From NCBI GenBank assembly GCA_013398275.1, contig VZSE01010018.1, forward strand, positions 565,256-629,255: a DNA stretch of 64,000 bases, written 5' to 3'. Below are positions 12,676 to 24,539 of this stretch, in pieces. The notes beneath the pieces are model-generated. The model saw nothing but the letters and a program-made list of their open reading frames with translations. It did no database searches and was not told the DNA's origin. The stretch's first letter is position 1, and every line of letters begins with the position of its first letter. A program made the position numbers and the translations under genes. This DNA comes from Promerops cafer (Eukaryota > Chordata > Aves > Passeriformes > Nectariniidae).

Positions 12676-13175
12676 CCTCTCTCCCAAAGTGTAATAAGTG
12701 TTCTCATTTTTAATGTATGATAGTATGATAGGCTTCTAATGGTGCCTACGGGACATTTTCCTTTAAATTAACTATATTTTTAATTGTGTATATGGATAGA
12801 TGCAGTTTAGGCTTTCATTTGATAATTTATCTGTTTCATGTGTGTGAAAAATTACATGCTGAAAAATGGAAAAAGATCACACTGATTATAAAACCCAACC
12901 ACCCACCCAGTCAAAATTCAGTGACTTCTCATGTCGTCGTTGCTCTACAAAATTCCTTTATTCCTAAGAAAAGCATGGCTGAAACAAATGAAATATCATT
13001 TTTCTTAGAGTTCCTTATCAAATGTCTGTAACACATACATGGACAACTTTCAAAGGGATTGAATTAATGCTATTGAAATTTACATACAGGTTCTTCACAC
13101 TTTTCCACTGGAAATGTGTATGATAATACATTTTTACCTGTAGAGTAATTTTACCTCTGAAGTTGTTTTTCATCC

Positions 13176-13193
13176 TTTTTTTTTTTTTTTTTT
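13176..13193. repeat. T18 homopolymer run
   Basis: Eighteen consecutive T on the plus strand. No retroposed body is seen next to it on the minus strand, so it is not clearly a poly(A) tail. Confidence 0.9.
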
Positions 13194-16100
13194 CTCCTTA
13201 GACTGTATGGTAATTTTCAGTCACTTTGGGAGTACTGGTCAGACACACCACCCCCCAGACCCAACCAGACCAACTGAAACTGAGTTTTAGGTTTCTGGGA
13301 GTTAATAATGGCTGAGAGGTGAATATTTACTGTCTGTGAGGCATCACCAGTCTCCCCCAGCTCTCTTTTCAAAATGAAAATCAAAACCTACCGAAAATTG
13401 AATAAAATGTTAAGAAACCTGGGTGCCTAGGAAGCTTCCATTAGTCTCTTCCAGTTGCTCCCCCACCAGCACCGTGCAGAACGGAAACATGGAAAAGTCA
13501 TTGTCGTTGCATTCTGAAGGGCTCCTATTTCTCTGGCTCCCAGAAGATTACTTATAGAAAGAATATACCAGAACTGTAATACAATAAGCTATAATGTGAA
13601 ACAACTGTAAGCTCTTGAAGACTTTTAATACAGATGACACACTGGTCTTTTAAAAAAATGAAACCATAACTTATACAAGAAGCTGTCAGATACACGGGAC
13701 CCAAATGGCATTTGAGCACACAGCTTGCTTGCTTACTTGTAGGGATATCAATCAATTTATTAAGAATTAATCTGCACCCCAGTGTTCTCCTAAAACTGCC
13801 TAATGTCTTGGCAAGCTACTTGAAAGGGTTCAGTGAGAATTTATAAGGGCAGCTTGGAATCAGGATTTTTTTTTTCTTGCTCAACAAAGGGGATACTGTT
13901 TCCCCTCTGAACATATCTCTGTTATAGTTTAACACAGTAATGGATAGGTTTGCCAAAAATCACAGTTTTTAATGGCCTTCAGCGAAACAGTAGATTTGTC
14001 TTTGCCTTCATACTGTGTCCTGCATTTATGCTGTTAGAATGGCTCTTAATCTGCCTGGAAGTATCAAATGCTCTTGGCCTTGAGAACACAAACTTGTGCA
14101 CACACTAAAAAGTACAGTTTGTAGAGTAACCACATTTTCCGTGCATGCAGAAGAGTAAGCAGGACTGAAGTGAAAGGATCTAATTTCGAGTACTTTCCAG
14201 CTCTTGACATAAAAATGGCAAGGAGGCCTGGGCAAATTTAAAATGTGATATTCATATTGCCTACATAAAATGTGCTAAAATGGCTTGAATGATGTCACTT
14301 GAGCAACAAATCCAAGCTACAGATATTTTTGAACTTTGAGAACTCTGCATGCTTGGCACTGACCAGCTATGTAGGGTGTGTGAGTCTGCACATATAAAAT
14401 CATCTTATGGCTATCTCAAGCCATTAGTAAACAATGCATGTTTTTACCTACAAATAGCAAAAAGTGATATCAGACATGTTATGCAAAGTTAGTGCATCTT
14501 TCTGGTTCCCGGCTTTCAAACATTTCATTTGGACAAAAGCAGTCAATGAAACATCAAAGGGATGTGTGGAAAACATGAACCCTTACTTGTTTGGCCTTAA
14601 GTTCAAGGGAAAAATAAACAGATAATGGTTATCAATGGTCTGTCAGCTCTCAGGATTGTTTTTTTCTTTTCAGAGATAATGTCTGTGCATGCACACAAAG
14701 ACATACATCTCTGTTTTAGAGTATTACAGGAATAGCCTTAATAGAAACAGCTTATTTTGGACTACACTCATGAGAAAGCTGTTTGGTACATTAATTTTTT
14801 GTCCATTTTGTGAGAATCTCACAATCTGTCCATTTGCTCAACCACTTTCATTGTTTTTCACTCCAGTGGCAATGTCCTCTAACACATCAAATGGAAATGA
14901 TGGACTTGCATTTCTGGAAAAGCTTTTCATTGGTAAAAAATTCTCTCTTCTCTCCTAGAATTCATCACCTAGGTGGGTAGTCTACTGCTTCCAGAAGGAT
15001 TGTTTCCAAGGCTACGGACCTATCCTTTGCAGCAGGATTTTTGGGGCCATGCTAAAATTTGTGAACAGGAACATTGTTTCATATCCATGTTTATATTTAA
15101 AAAATGGAACATATTTTACCTTATCCATTTGAATCTTACAGCTGCCATTTTACTGAAATAATTACAGCATTCAATGTTTGAATGCTAAACAAAGAAAATG
15201 CACTTTAAAATTACTGATATTTGTAGGAGAAAACAAATTGATTGCTTAGTGACATAATGCTAGACAGATAAATTGACCTACTATAAAACAAACCTGCCCC
15301 TGTTTCAGACTAATGAAATATAAGGCCACAATAACTGTTAAATACTACCTAACAAGTTTGATTCTAATGTCAACAAACACAGAATTGCTTTTTTTTTTTG
15401 ATAGTGTGTTTCCATCAGCATATTTTTTGTGAAACAGCTCTTATGCCTTCTTCTCAATTCAAGAGCAAGCAAAGAATTGTGAGGATGAGCCTGTGCCCTT
15501 GAAGAGAAGTGCATGCTCTCTATTCCCTTTTTCTTCTACCTTATTAATTCAGAACTTTGCATGAACAAAGTGGCAGTAATTAGCCTTGACATGGACCAGT
15601 GCCAGGCTTTTCTATCAAGTTTCTTTCCTGTTTATGTTTGAATTACTCCGGGGCTGCCTCTGTGTGCCCTTTGGTCTCAACGAATGTGGTTTTTTCCCCT
15701 TACTCTCATGGTACAAAGAATGTAATCTTAGTTGACTGGAGTCTGCTGAACATCACATTATTTCCTTGACTCAGTTAAAGATTCACAAGCTGGAGTGGAG
15801 AAAAATGCTTTTGCTAAATAAAGGCTGCAACACTAAGAGGATATGCTCTCCTGAGAAGAATTGCTTTGCCTGGAAGTTTTTTGCTCGGCACTGCTCTAAA
15901 ATTTTGTCTAGGAAAACCAGTATAATTTAGTCTAAAAGAATCTGTATAGATAGGAGTTGGATGATGAGGCTTCCAGTTAGTGGTTCTCCCCCTGTTATAT
16001 TTGACATATAACAATGTCTAATCCTGAGTGAGAACCACAGTCCCCCAGGTCTACTGTCTTATATCCTACCTCCTACCATGTGCTTATGACCAGACACAGG

Positions 16101-17234
16101 CTGGTCTCATGAGAGCTTTACCTGTTTTACTATAATTAAAACCTGCTATGATTACACATCTAATTAAAAAAAAAAAAAAGAGGCTGGGCACAGAACATTT
16201 GATTCAGGAAGAATATAGGGTTAGTTTAGTGAAGGAAGTCATTAACTTTTGGATCTGCAATGACTCAGTGCCCATTTGAGTTGTTACTTGCTTTCCCCTG
16301 ATGATCAAAAATTATGATCATAATATTAAAAACCAACAAGGAAATGAAACAATAAGCATTATTTTAAATTTCAAAAACTGCAGGGGAAATGATTTTCATA
16401 AGCAGCTTTCACAATATACTTCAAGTTAACTGTCATACATGAAGGTTAAAAGAAATCCTTCCCTAGAAAAGGAACTCATCCATAGGGATTAAGATGGTAA
16501 AAACTGGAAACACTTCAGGAAACAAAAAGACTAATTTTTTAGCTTACTTCTAAACATAACTTTAAAAGAAGAATTATAAATTTAAAGCTCTCCCTCCTTC
16601 TTTTTAGCACTGAATATTTTGATCCTTTAAAATTATTTTCTTTCCGAAGAACCTGGACCCACCAGGTTATCAGAATTTGCATGTAATATACAAAAAATTA
16701 CTTGTCCAAATACCAGCTTTTTCACAAGACAGAATTTACTTAAGATTTTAAAATTGTTTATGAACCATTGTTAATGATGGTTAGTTATCCTGAAATGTTT
16801 TTAGTGTCACCAAACCCTCCAAATCTCCTTGAAATGTCATTGAGAACTATTAATTCTTGGTTTTGGGGATTTGGCTTGCCCATGTCATGACATCTAACTT
16901 TGGAAGCACTTCCCTAAAATACTTCTAAAATTGGATTCTGGCCTAAAAATCAAACCAGAAAGTTAAGTCGTGGATAAAGGAATAATGAGTCTAACACTGT
17001 TTCAATAACTCTTTATATTTATTGGGTTATAAATAAGCTTAAGTCTCAACAAAGGCTTGAAACATGACATCAATATGAGCATATATTTATACCTTAGTGA
17101 TGTTTTAGTGCAACCACAAGCTGTTGGTGCAGCAGTGGTCTCATCTTTATTTTATTCCTGACGTAGTTGACTGAAATTCAGTTGTGGGACACAGAAAGGG
17201 CAGGAGTTGAGACATCCTGCAACTCATCTGGTTA

Positions 17235-17330
17235 GTTATGTTCCTAAACACGTTTTGATTGGATGACCTAATTGAGGATTGAACTGAAGTCCCCTGGCTT
17301 CTGTCTCAGTACTGTCATAGGTGACTTAAT
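17235..17330 (-). repeat. Possible MIR-like SINE relic
   Basis: Blocks resembling antisense MIR appear in the right order: TTGGATGACCTAATT, GGATTGAACTGAAGTCCCCT, GGCTTCTGTCTCAGTACTG. The antisense core that should precede them is not clear. It could equally be chance. Confidence 0.3.
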
Positions 17331-17712
17331 GGGTCAACAACATGCTCTGAACTGTCTATTCCCAGAGCAGACATAATTTTTCTCTGTCTAATTCCTCCAG
17401 CCTCCAGCTATTTACATAGGATCCTATAGATTTTTTTTTGTGTATGAACTCCAAAACTGTCCCTCAGCTATCATTCTGTCTGTAAGGTTCACTGCTCTCA
17501 AATCTATTCAATACGAAGGCTATTCTGGAGAACATTATGTGTGGAGTTCTCTGTACATACAAATGCATTCAATGCACAGATATTTCCAGCATCAGGAAGA
17601 GCTCATTTGTGCATTTTCCTGGCCATACGGGAAACAATTTCCCTTTCAGCTAGCTGGTTATGGCTAACTGAATTCTAGGCATGAATTTGAAATCACAGAT
17701 TGTGAAGGTTAA

Positions 17713-17750
17713 AATAATAATAATAATAATAATTATTATTATTATAATAA
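17713..17750. repeat. (AAT)n-(ATT)n microsatellite with a perfect palindrome
   Basis: AAT repeats switch to ATT repeats at 17731-17734. By hand alignment 17720-17745 is a perfect 26-bp palindrome, so the tract could extrude as a cruciform or fold back in single-stranded DNA. A second looser ATT cluster follows at about 17886-17912. Confidence 0.9.
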
Positions 17751-20316
17751 CAATAAAAACCATAAGAAATTATCTTTCCAAGCTGAAACATCCAGAGGCT
17801 AGATCTTCCTATTACCAGGATACAACTGTCAGGCTTTGTAAGAACAGATTCAAGACAGAATGAGCCTGATGATTGCACATTAGCTACTATTATTATTCTC
17901 TATTATTATTTTAAATATTATAGTGTATTGTGGTTATAATGGAAGGTAATGTGCCTTGGGAATGGAGCATCCCTGAAACTCATTAGAAATTAAATATATA
18001 GAATGAAAGTGTGAGAGATAAAATTGCTTTTCTGCCTGCCAGTATAAAAGGAATGGTGTATGACAGGGATGGAATAATGGGATGCTCTCAGCTCAGTCTG
18101 TGTAGGAACATCTCCACTTCCTGCCAAGGAAAATAACATTTAACCTCATAAACAAGTACATACACCAAGAAAGTAAATGCTAAATTGAGGAAGGAGAGCT
18201 GACTAGAATTCAAATTTTGACTTGGAAAAGATGGTGAACGTCTGTACTAGTTTTTTACCTTTGGGATCTTGGCATGAATCCAATCAGAGGTTCTAATTAA
18301 AATGAGTTTGATGGTCTCAGACTAGTTCCTAATTGATGGCAGTTCACACTACAAAACACATAAGAATTCATTAGAGTGCTCATCTGGCAATTTCTGCTCA
18401 GAGGGAGCAAGAAGAGGTAACTAAAATGGATTTCAGCAACTATCCTGCATTTTAGGTAGAAAGGCCCTTTCTGGGCAGTAAAAAAAGTGTCATCAATAGA
18501 GCATAAGGGATCAAAAATCAAAGCATTCCTCTAGAATTAACTCAGATGAAGAATTGTAAATGTACTTCCTAGTCATTCATTTTAAGACTCAAAGCATCAA
18601 TATAGAAATTATTATATGTTCCAAGAAGAAATCTGCACAGTATTTCTTGGCATTAGATTGTATGTCTTGTTGTCAAAATACAAGTCACTTCAAAGAGAAT
18701 TTTCTACTTACACTTTGCTAAAAACATTTTAATCAAACTCACAAGAAATAGAACTTTTTTTTTTTTTTTTTTTTTTTTCACCCAAAAGGGTAATTTGGTG
18801 TTTTGTGTTGAGGTGGTCACTGGTTCTGTACAGATAATAAATAGCAAAATATTCATGTTGTATTAAATAAGATGATGAGAAAAAGTATTTGCAAGTTCTA
18901 ATGCCAGCCAGCAGAGAGACTTTGTAACTAATGTATAGTGACCCACACCATTCACCACATGATGAAAAACAAACCAATCTTTGTGTTTGGGGTTGTGTTT
19001 TTGACCTAATCAGCCCTTTTTCTAAGCCTGTTGAAACTTTGGGGTACTTGTTCATGGTGGCATGCTGTCTTTAAAGAATTTTGTCACTGCTAATGACTTA
19101 TATACTCATGTACTATTAAAGATTTTGGATAGATCAAAAGGAAACGTGTGCCTATATGTGGAACATTTTGCCTTATCTTCAGCAGACCCATAGCGTGCAT
19201 TTACTTTTCTTTTGAGGGAGTCTAATCTAATCCTCCTGGGGCAGCAATGAGAATGGCATCATTGGCCTCAACGGCCTCCAAATAACAGACTAAAAATCCA
19301 AGGTTTAAGTTCAGTTTTCAGTTTAGATGAAGATTATACCCAAGTCTCTTGCTGTGCCTCAGCATTTTTCGTTTTACAGAGCTAATGAGCCTTGTCAATA
19401 AATGAATAGATCTTCCAGAAAAGGGCACCAGAGAAACAGCCCAGCAGATACGCCATGATAAACTGAATGTGAGCAATGCTGAAAACATAGAGACAAAATA
19501 CAAAGTGTGAAGATGAGGAATCTTGACCACAACACAAAGTCTGCTACCAATGCACCATAACAACAAATTATGGCCAATAATTTTGTCTGAACCAATTGCA
19601 GGTCTGTAACATACCTCTGCTATTGTATCTTATCACTATGGCAATATGACTTCATGTCATGCTTCTGAAAACCTGGAAGGCCCCGGGATTTGTTTTCTGG
19701 AGCATAAACACCCCTCACTCCTCTTGATTTCTAATCAACTGCCAGAAATCATGTGCTGAATTACTAACAAAAATCCAGGATATTCATTGAGGCACTTCAT
19801 TTTCCCAAAATAAAAGAAGCCATTACTTTGTGCCAGTTGCACTCTTTCTCCTTGGTGAGTGGTGCTACCTGCAGGATATAATTTTTCCAGGAACAGCACT
19901 CACTTCCTACTTGTTTCTGGACACAGTTCAAGCTGTTGACAAGTTTTCCATGTAGTCATTCATCTTGGCAAAAGGAAAAGTGCAGGGGAACATTCCTGAT
20001 GGTAAAATTATTTTTCTTTTGTAGTCAAATTAATTCTATGATGTAAGAGCTTTAAAAATAGTTTTTCCTAGACTCTTTCTAATATTAAAAAGAATGGATA
20101 TGCAATTATCAACAAAACAGGCTTTTGCAGGAAAATGTAGCTTTTTGTGTTTTCAACCTCCTGTCTCTCAGTTTCAATTGATAAATTGACATTTTTCTCA
20201 GAGCCGTGTTACTCTCTACTTAGACAACAAATTCTTTGTGTTGTTTTAAAAACAGAATTCTAAAATAGAAAATATAAAGTGAAAATAAATCCCTTATGTA
20301 CAGATACCTCTCTGGT
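17751..20316. other. Gene-free A+T-rich DNA
   Basis: No gene or clear transposon. It includes the T24 run at 18755-18778. Short minus-strand frames of up to 108 codons run through the T24 run as polylysine and are not credible genes. Confidence 0.5.
18755..18778. repeat. T24 homopolymer run
   Basis: Twenty-four consecutive T, the longest homopolymer in the window. On the minus strand this is A24, as a retroposed poly(A) tail would be, but I recognise no retroposed element in the sequence on its plus-strand right side (18779-19100). Confidence 0.95.
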
Positions 20317-20446
20317 GAGAAGAGAAGAGAAGAGAAGAGAAGAGAAGAGAAGAGAAGAGAAGAGAAGAGAAGAGAAGAGAAGAGAAGGCAAAAGAAGAGA
20401 AGAGAAGAGAAGAGAAGAGAAGAGAAGAGAAGAGAAGAGAAGGCAA
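20317..20446. repeat. (AGAAG)n microsatellite abutting CR1
   Basis: About 130 bp of AGAAG pentamers. The tract is broken once by AAGGCAAAAGAAG near 20386, and its end at 20438-20446 has the same AAGGCAA before running into CR1 sequence. The repeated flank suggests that a block of repeat plus its right edge was duplicated. Arginine/glutamate-rich frames through it are artefacts. Confidence 0.95.
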
Positions 20447-20808
20447 GGCTCTGGGGTGACCTTATTTCAGCCTTTCAGTATTTAAAGAGGGTCTATAAAA
20501 AAGATGGCTGCAAACTTTTTAAGGTAGGGCCTGCTGCAATAGGACAAGAGGTGATGGTTTTAAATTAAAGATGGCACATTTAGACTGGATATAAGGAAGA
20601 AATTTTTTATGATGAGGGTTGTGAGACACTGGAACGGGTTGTCCAGAAAGATAATGGATTCTGGGTGACATTCAAGGTCAGGTTGGGCAGCTCTGAGTAA
20701 CCTGATGTAGTTGAAGGTGTCCCTGGTCATTGCAGGGAGCTTGGACTAGATGGCCTTAAAAGATCCTTTCCAACCCAAATCATTCTATAATTCTGTGATT
20801 CTATAAAT
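20447..20808 (+). mobile_element. CR1 LINE, 5'-truncated, with intact-looking 3' tail
   Basis: Sense-strand CR1 3' region: CTGGGGTGACCTTATTTCAGCC..., a GAAGAAATTTTTTATGATGAG block, GAGACACTGGAACGGGTTG, GTCAGGTTGGGCAGCTCTGAG, GGAGCTTGGACTAGATGGCC, CTTTCCAACCCAAATCATTC, and the terminal tandem ATTCTATAATTCTGTGATTC. The 3' end is at about 20806. It keeps more of the diagnostic 3' terminus than any other copy in the window. Its truncated 5' end meets the AGAAG repeat directly. No reverse-transcriptase reading frame remains. Confidence 0.95.
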
Positions 20809-23800
20809 AAGCCTAGTTTGGTCTTTAAGGAACATCTTATTAGCTTCTCAATGCATATGTATGAATCAGGTCTACATTTGCAAGTTTCATGCATTTTGAG
20901 AGATAAATTGTGTCTATACAGTATGTGCCATTTAAAAATGGCTTGACATTTTCAAAACATTATTTTGTCTAGCACTTGTGTTAACAAAAAAAGTATTTCA
21001 GTGCACTTGAATCACAAACCATCTATTCAGAATGTCATCTAGAGGCAATTGATAATAAAACAAAAAAATGAAGCAACGTTTCTTGTTGCATTATCCCATT
21101 GCCCTGAAGCTATGCAGGGTCTATCTCCCAGTACCTCCCCCCCGACCTCCAACAGCTCCATTTTATACAGCATTACCTTCCAACTCACATTTCTTTCCAG
21201 TTGTTCATATCTTTTTTCAATACACTCATTCCTCACTTGCTAATCACCACTGACTACTGTTGCCTCAGCTTTTCCCTACATATCAGTCCACAGACTGCAA
21301 GCATTTCTATGCCTGGAATACAATTTTTCTTTCTACAAGAGTTTAGCATCACCCTCGAGGCTGTTCAGAGACCTTTACAAAAAAAATAATATTATCCACT
21401 TCTTTTTTTTTTTCAGGTGAGAGTTGAGTACTGTCTGCAGTCTGTTAACAGGGAGAAAACCTAGTGGGTTTCTCCTGCTAGTCCACATACATGAATCTGA
21501 AAGTTTCCTGTTTCCCCTCACATTTTGTATCTGTTGCAAAAGTCTTGTAATAATGTTGACTACTTCACTAGTTTCACAGCACAACAGGATTTTTACTTCT
21601 GCAGACAAAGAAGAAAGGCTCATGGTGAGATTAAATAACTTCTGTAGAGTCCCTGGATTTGTAGATAGAGATTCTGTGTTCCAGCTCACCAAGTTCCTTA
21701 GAAGACAGTCGTTTCTAAATGTATGTTTTAAAGAAATTAAAGCGTTTTGCTAATTTTTAATAATTGAAAGGTTAAATTTATTTTAAAGTTTCACAAAATA
21801 CCGTTAATGAAAAATGAAAACAAAAGAGCCTTTTCTTTCTCCTTTGAGTCTGGTGAACTTCTTTACCCAAAACAGTCTGAATTAAACATGATTCTGTGGT
21901 TCTCTTTGCAACAGTTTTCATTTTGACCAAAGTCAAAAGTAAGCTTTGATTTTCACATGTTGAGCAAAAGCATCCAGTCAAACAACACCTCCCAATGTAA
22001 AAAATACCCAATACTGAAATTTGAGCCATAATCCAATCCTCACTAGCCACATACAAAGTATGAGCTGTATAAACTTTAATGTACACATCTAAAACCGCAC
22101 ACAGTCTCTACATTTCTCATGAAAAGCTTTGGCTTTTTATTCTATGTTCAAAATTATAACAATCCCTCATCTGTAACCATCAGTTGACTAAAAGCATTAA
22201 TTTAAGAGGTAGGGGTATCAAAGCTAAAAAAACCTTCCTGGCTTTACTCCCGGTGTTCTATGTCTGCACAGAGATGGGGAAAGCTGAGGCAGTTTGGTTT
22301 GGGTGTTTTTTTTTTCTTTGGGGATAAGGAGACCATTTGTAGCATATGTCCTACATCTGGCAGTAGCTCACTGATAAACACGTGTAGCAGCAGGAACCCA
22401 ATTATCCCTGTTGCCCTTTTTAGAATTACTATGAGTTCTGCTCTTCTAGGCAGCGGAAATAACACATGAAGGAAAAAGGCACCGTTTTAAAGTTTCCACA
22501 GCACATTTCCTGGCACTACTCCACAAATTACATGCAGTAATACTCTCCCAAAGAATCTTTTGCTACCTAAAGTGTGGCGGGGCCTGCACCAAATTTCAGC
22601 TGTATACCTCACAAACATTGCATGTAATTGTCAGCGAAGAGAAAGTAATTATTGCAATTTCAAGACAAAATTTTAATTCACTGCAAAATAATTATTTATT
22701 CTGAAAGGGGATCTTTTTTTTTTGTTTCCATTCGAGGTGCTTTTCATTTTTAGATCCTACATCCCTCCTTCCCTTCAGTTCCTGATTTTGGGCTGTTTCT
22801 AGGCCTCTGAGATCACATTGCTCTACAGAGCAGATGAGCCACATCAGCCTGCTCAGAAATTCAGAGAAGGAGAGAGAAAGCGCTGAGATCTTTGTCTTTC
22901 CTACTCCCATGCTGTTGTTTGTAAGACAGTATAAACAATAGTCTATTAGTGTTCCAGAGACTGCTTCTAAGCTGGATAGCTTGAAAAAATTACATATTAA
23001 GTACAGAAAAATACGAAATTGCAATATTTGTATTAAATTGTCTTCAGGAATGAATTGTATTTCTGCACACTTTCATTTAAACCCTTTTTGAAGTCTCCTC
23101 ACATTCAAAATTATTAATTTATTGAGATTATTTTCCAGGCTCATATATATTTATATGACTAAAAAGAATTCAAAATAATAAAACTCCGTATTCCAGACAT
23201 TTATTCACAATCAGCAACTGTTTTTTTTTCAGTTTAACAAGTATTATTTTTCTTTATGTCATTGTGCTCTGTTTTGGATTGAGCAAAAATGAACCAGCAC
23301 TATGTTACTATATTCAAGGGAAACATTGCCCCTAATGGGCATCTTACTATGAGAACATCTATAGTATTTTTATAAAATGAATGTCTGTATTTACTATTGA
23401 CCTTCCTGCTAAGATGGCTGAATTGCGAAAGCAGAATTAAAAATTTCCTCATTGTTTAACTGGTATAAATCTGAAGTTAATACATATATTTCCTCGTCAG
23501 TATTTTGGCAGATTTTCTTCAGCACAACAAAAATCTAAGGGGGTAACCAGTTATAACAGCATTTTACTGTCTGCTTCTATGTGAGCTCCAGTAAAAGTGG
23601 GGAAGATGAGCATTGTTTCGAGCAGAAATATATTAATTGCCTTCATTCTTCTTTGCTCTGATCGTCCTCCCATATATCTCTACTTAGGAAGCTGGTTTAT
23701 GTTCAGTGTCTGGGGTGTTGAGGACCAAGGGAAGCATTTCTCCACATAAGGCCAGGAGGGAATGGCCCAGGCTGTTTAGGTATGTGCTTTGAAAAGATAA

Positions 23801-24049
23801 AGCAGCTCAGAATCCCCCCTGGCTAGCTTAGAGGATGATTCTTAAACAATGTACATATATATATGTTACCATAACTACTTAGAGAGTCCCAAGTGCAGAC
23901 ACAACTGAAAATGGTTATTCTTGGGCATAGGAAGACTTGAACGTACTGGTTTTCATACCAGAGTTCCATATATGAGCCACCTCAAAGTTTGAAATGAGGC
24001 AGTAAAAAAAAAAAAAAAGTATTATTATATTTATTACATTTATTTTAAA
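20809..24049. other. Gene-free unique DNA
   Basis: No accepted gene. The recursive-splice-like signal at 21398-21422 and the open segment after it are listed separately. An A15 run lies at 24004-24018. No recognisable transposon. Confidence 0.5.
21398..21623 (+). other. Candidate recursive splice site with possible RS-exon
   Basis: A pyrimidine tract (21398-21414, almost all T) ends in CAG at 21414-21416 and is followed at once by GTGAGAG. The same AG|GT junction is thus both a good acceptor and a good donor, which is the form of vertebrate recursive splice sites. A second donor-like site (ATG|GTGAGA) follows at 21623/21624, giving a 207-nt possible RS-exon. The frame from 21424 stays open to 21753. 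Seen: the motifs. Known: recursive sites occur in very long introns, many of them in neuronal genes. Inferred: that this is one. By chance, a few such matches are possible in 64 kb. Confidence 0.25.
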
Positions 24050-24500
24050 GGGGGTAAACCCAAAGGTAGGTATCTAAGTAACCCATGCCATGGCATTGCC
24101 AAGAAGAGCTGCCGGGGTGGGATGAGGACGTGAACCCCCTCTCTCCCAGCCCTGGGTGCAGCTGCAGGCTCCAGAAGCCTACAAACACAGGAGTGGCAGA
24201 AAGGTGCATGCACTGGAGATTAAACAGACCACTGCTCTCCGAGGGAACACGACAGAACCCACACATCACTGGAAACAGCATGCTGTGTTCTCTCCTGTAC
24301 CTACCCACCCCTACAGTATCTGCTCCTGGAAAAATCTGCCACCGGGCACTCTCTGGTGGGATGTGGCTAAAATCCCATGTTTCATAACTCCTGTCAGATA
24401 ACTTGGACATAGCCTGAATCTTAGATTTTTCTCCCAAGAAGTCTTTATAAGTGGTTCTGGCCTGCTGTCACTGTCCATGCTGGTGGTAGTATTTCCAGGG
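24050..24500. other. Less A+T-rich block of unknown origin next to CR1
   Basis: From about 24050 the sequence becomes clearly richer in G+C than its surroundings, and minus- and plus-strand frames of 130 and 100 codons overlap each other. The A15 run and A+T-rich DNA lie to its left, a CR1 starts about 40 bp to its right. It could be a retroviral LTR or another transposon fragment, but I do not recognise it and find no clear TG...CA ends. Double-strand openness is a sign of G+C content rather than coding. Confidence 0.35.
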
Positions 24501-24539
24501 AATCCGCATAGGTAGTTGCACCTCCATGAAACATAATCT

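Larger units (their letters stand above)
12676..17712. other. Gene-free unique DNA with possible conserved noncoding segments
   Basis: No gene is seen. It holds homopolymer runs (T18 at 13176-13193; A13 near 16166-16178). Two segments, 14270-14560 and 15530-15720, are less repetitive and carry dense homeobox-, POU- and SOX-type motifs, so they read like conserved noncoding DNA; this is an impression only. Near 17235-17330 there is a faint similarity to antisense MIR (GGATTGAACTGAAGTCCCCT), too weak to call firmly. Confidence 0.45.

Noticed and set aside
18729..19055. 108-codon minus-strand frame
   Set aside because: It ends in a polylysine run coded by the T24 tract and has no coding signature.
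20279..20568. Arg/Glu-rich open frames of 68 and 90 codons
   Set aside because: They run through the AGAAG repeat and into CR1; the composition comes from the repeat.
24045..24437. 130-codon minus-strand frame and a 100-codon plus-strand frame over the same bases
   Set aside because: Openness on both strands reflects locally higher G+C, and neither peptide shows a known motif or splice context.
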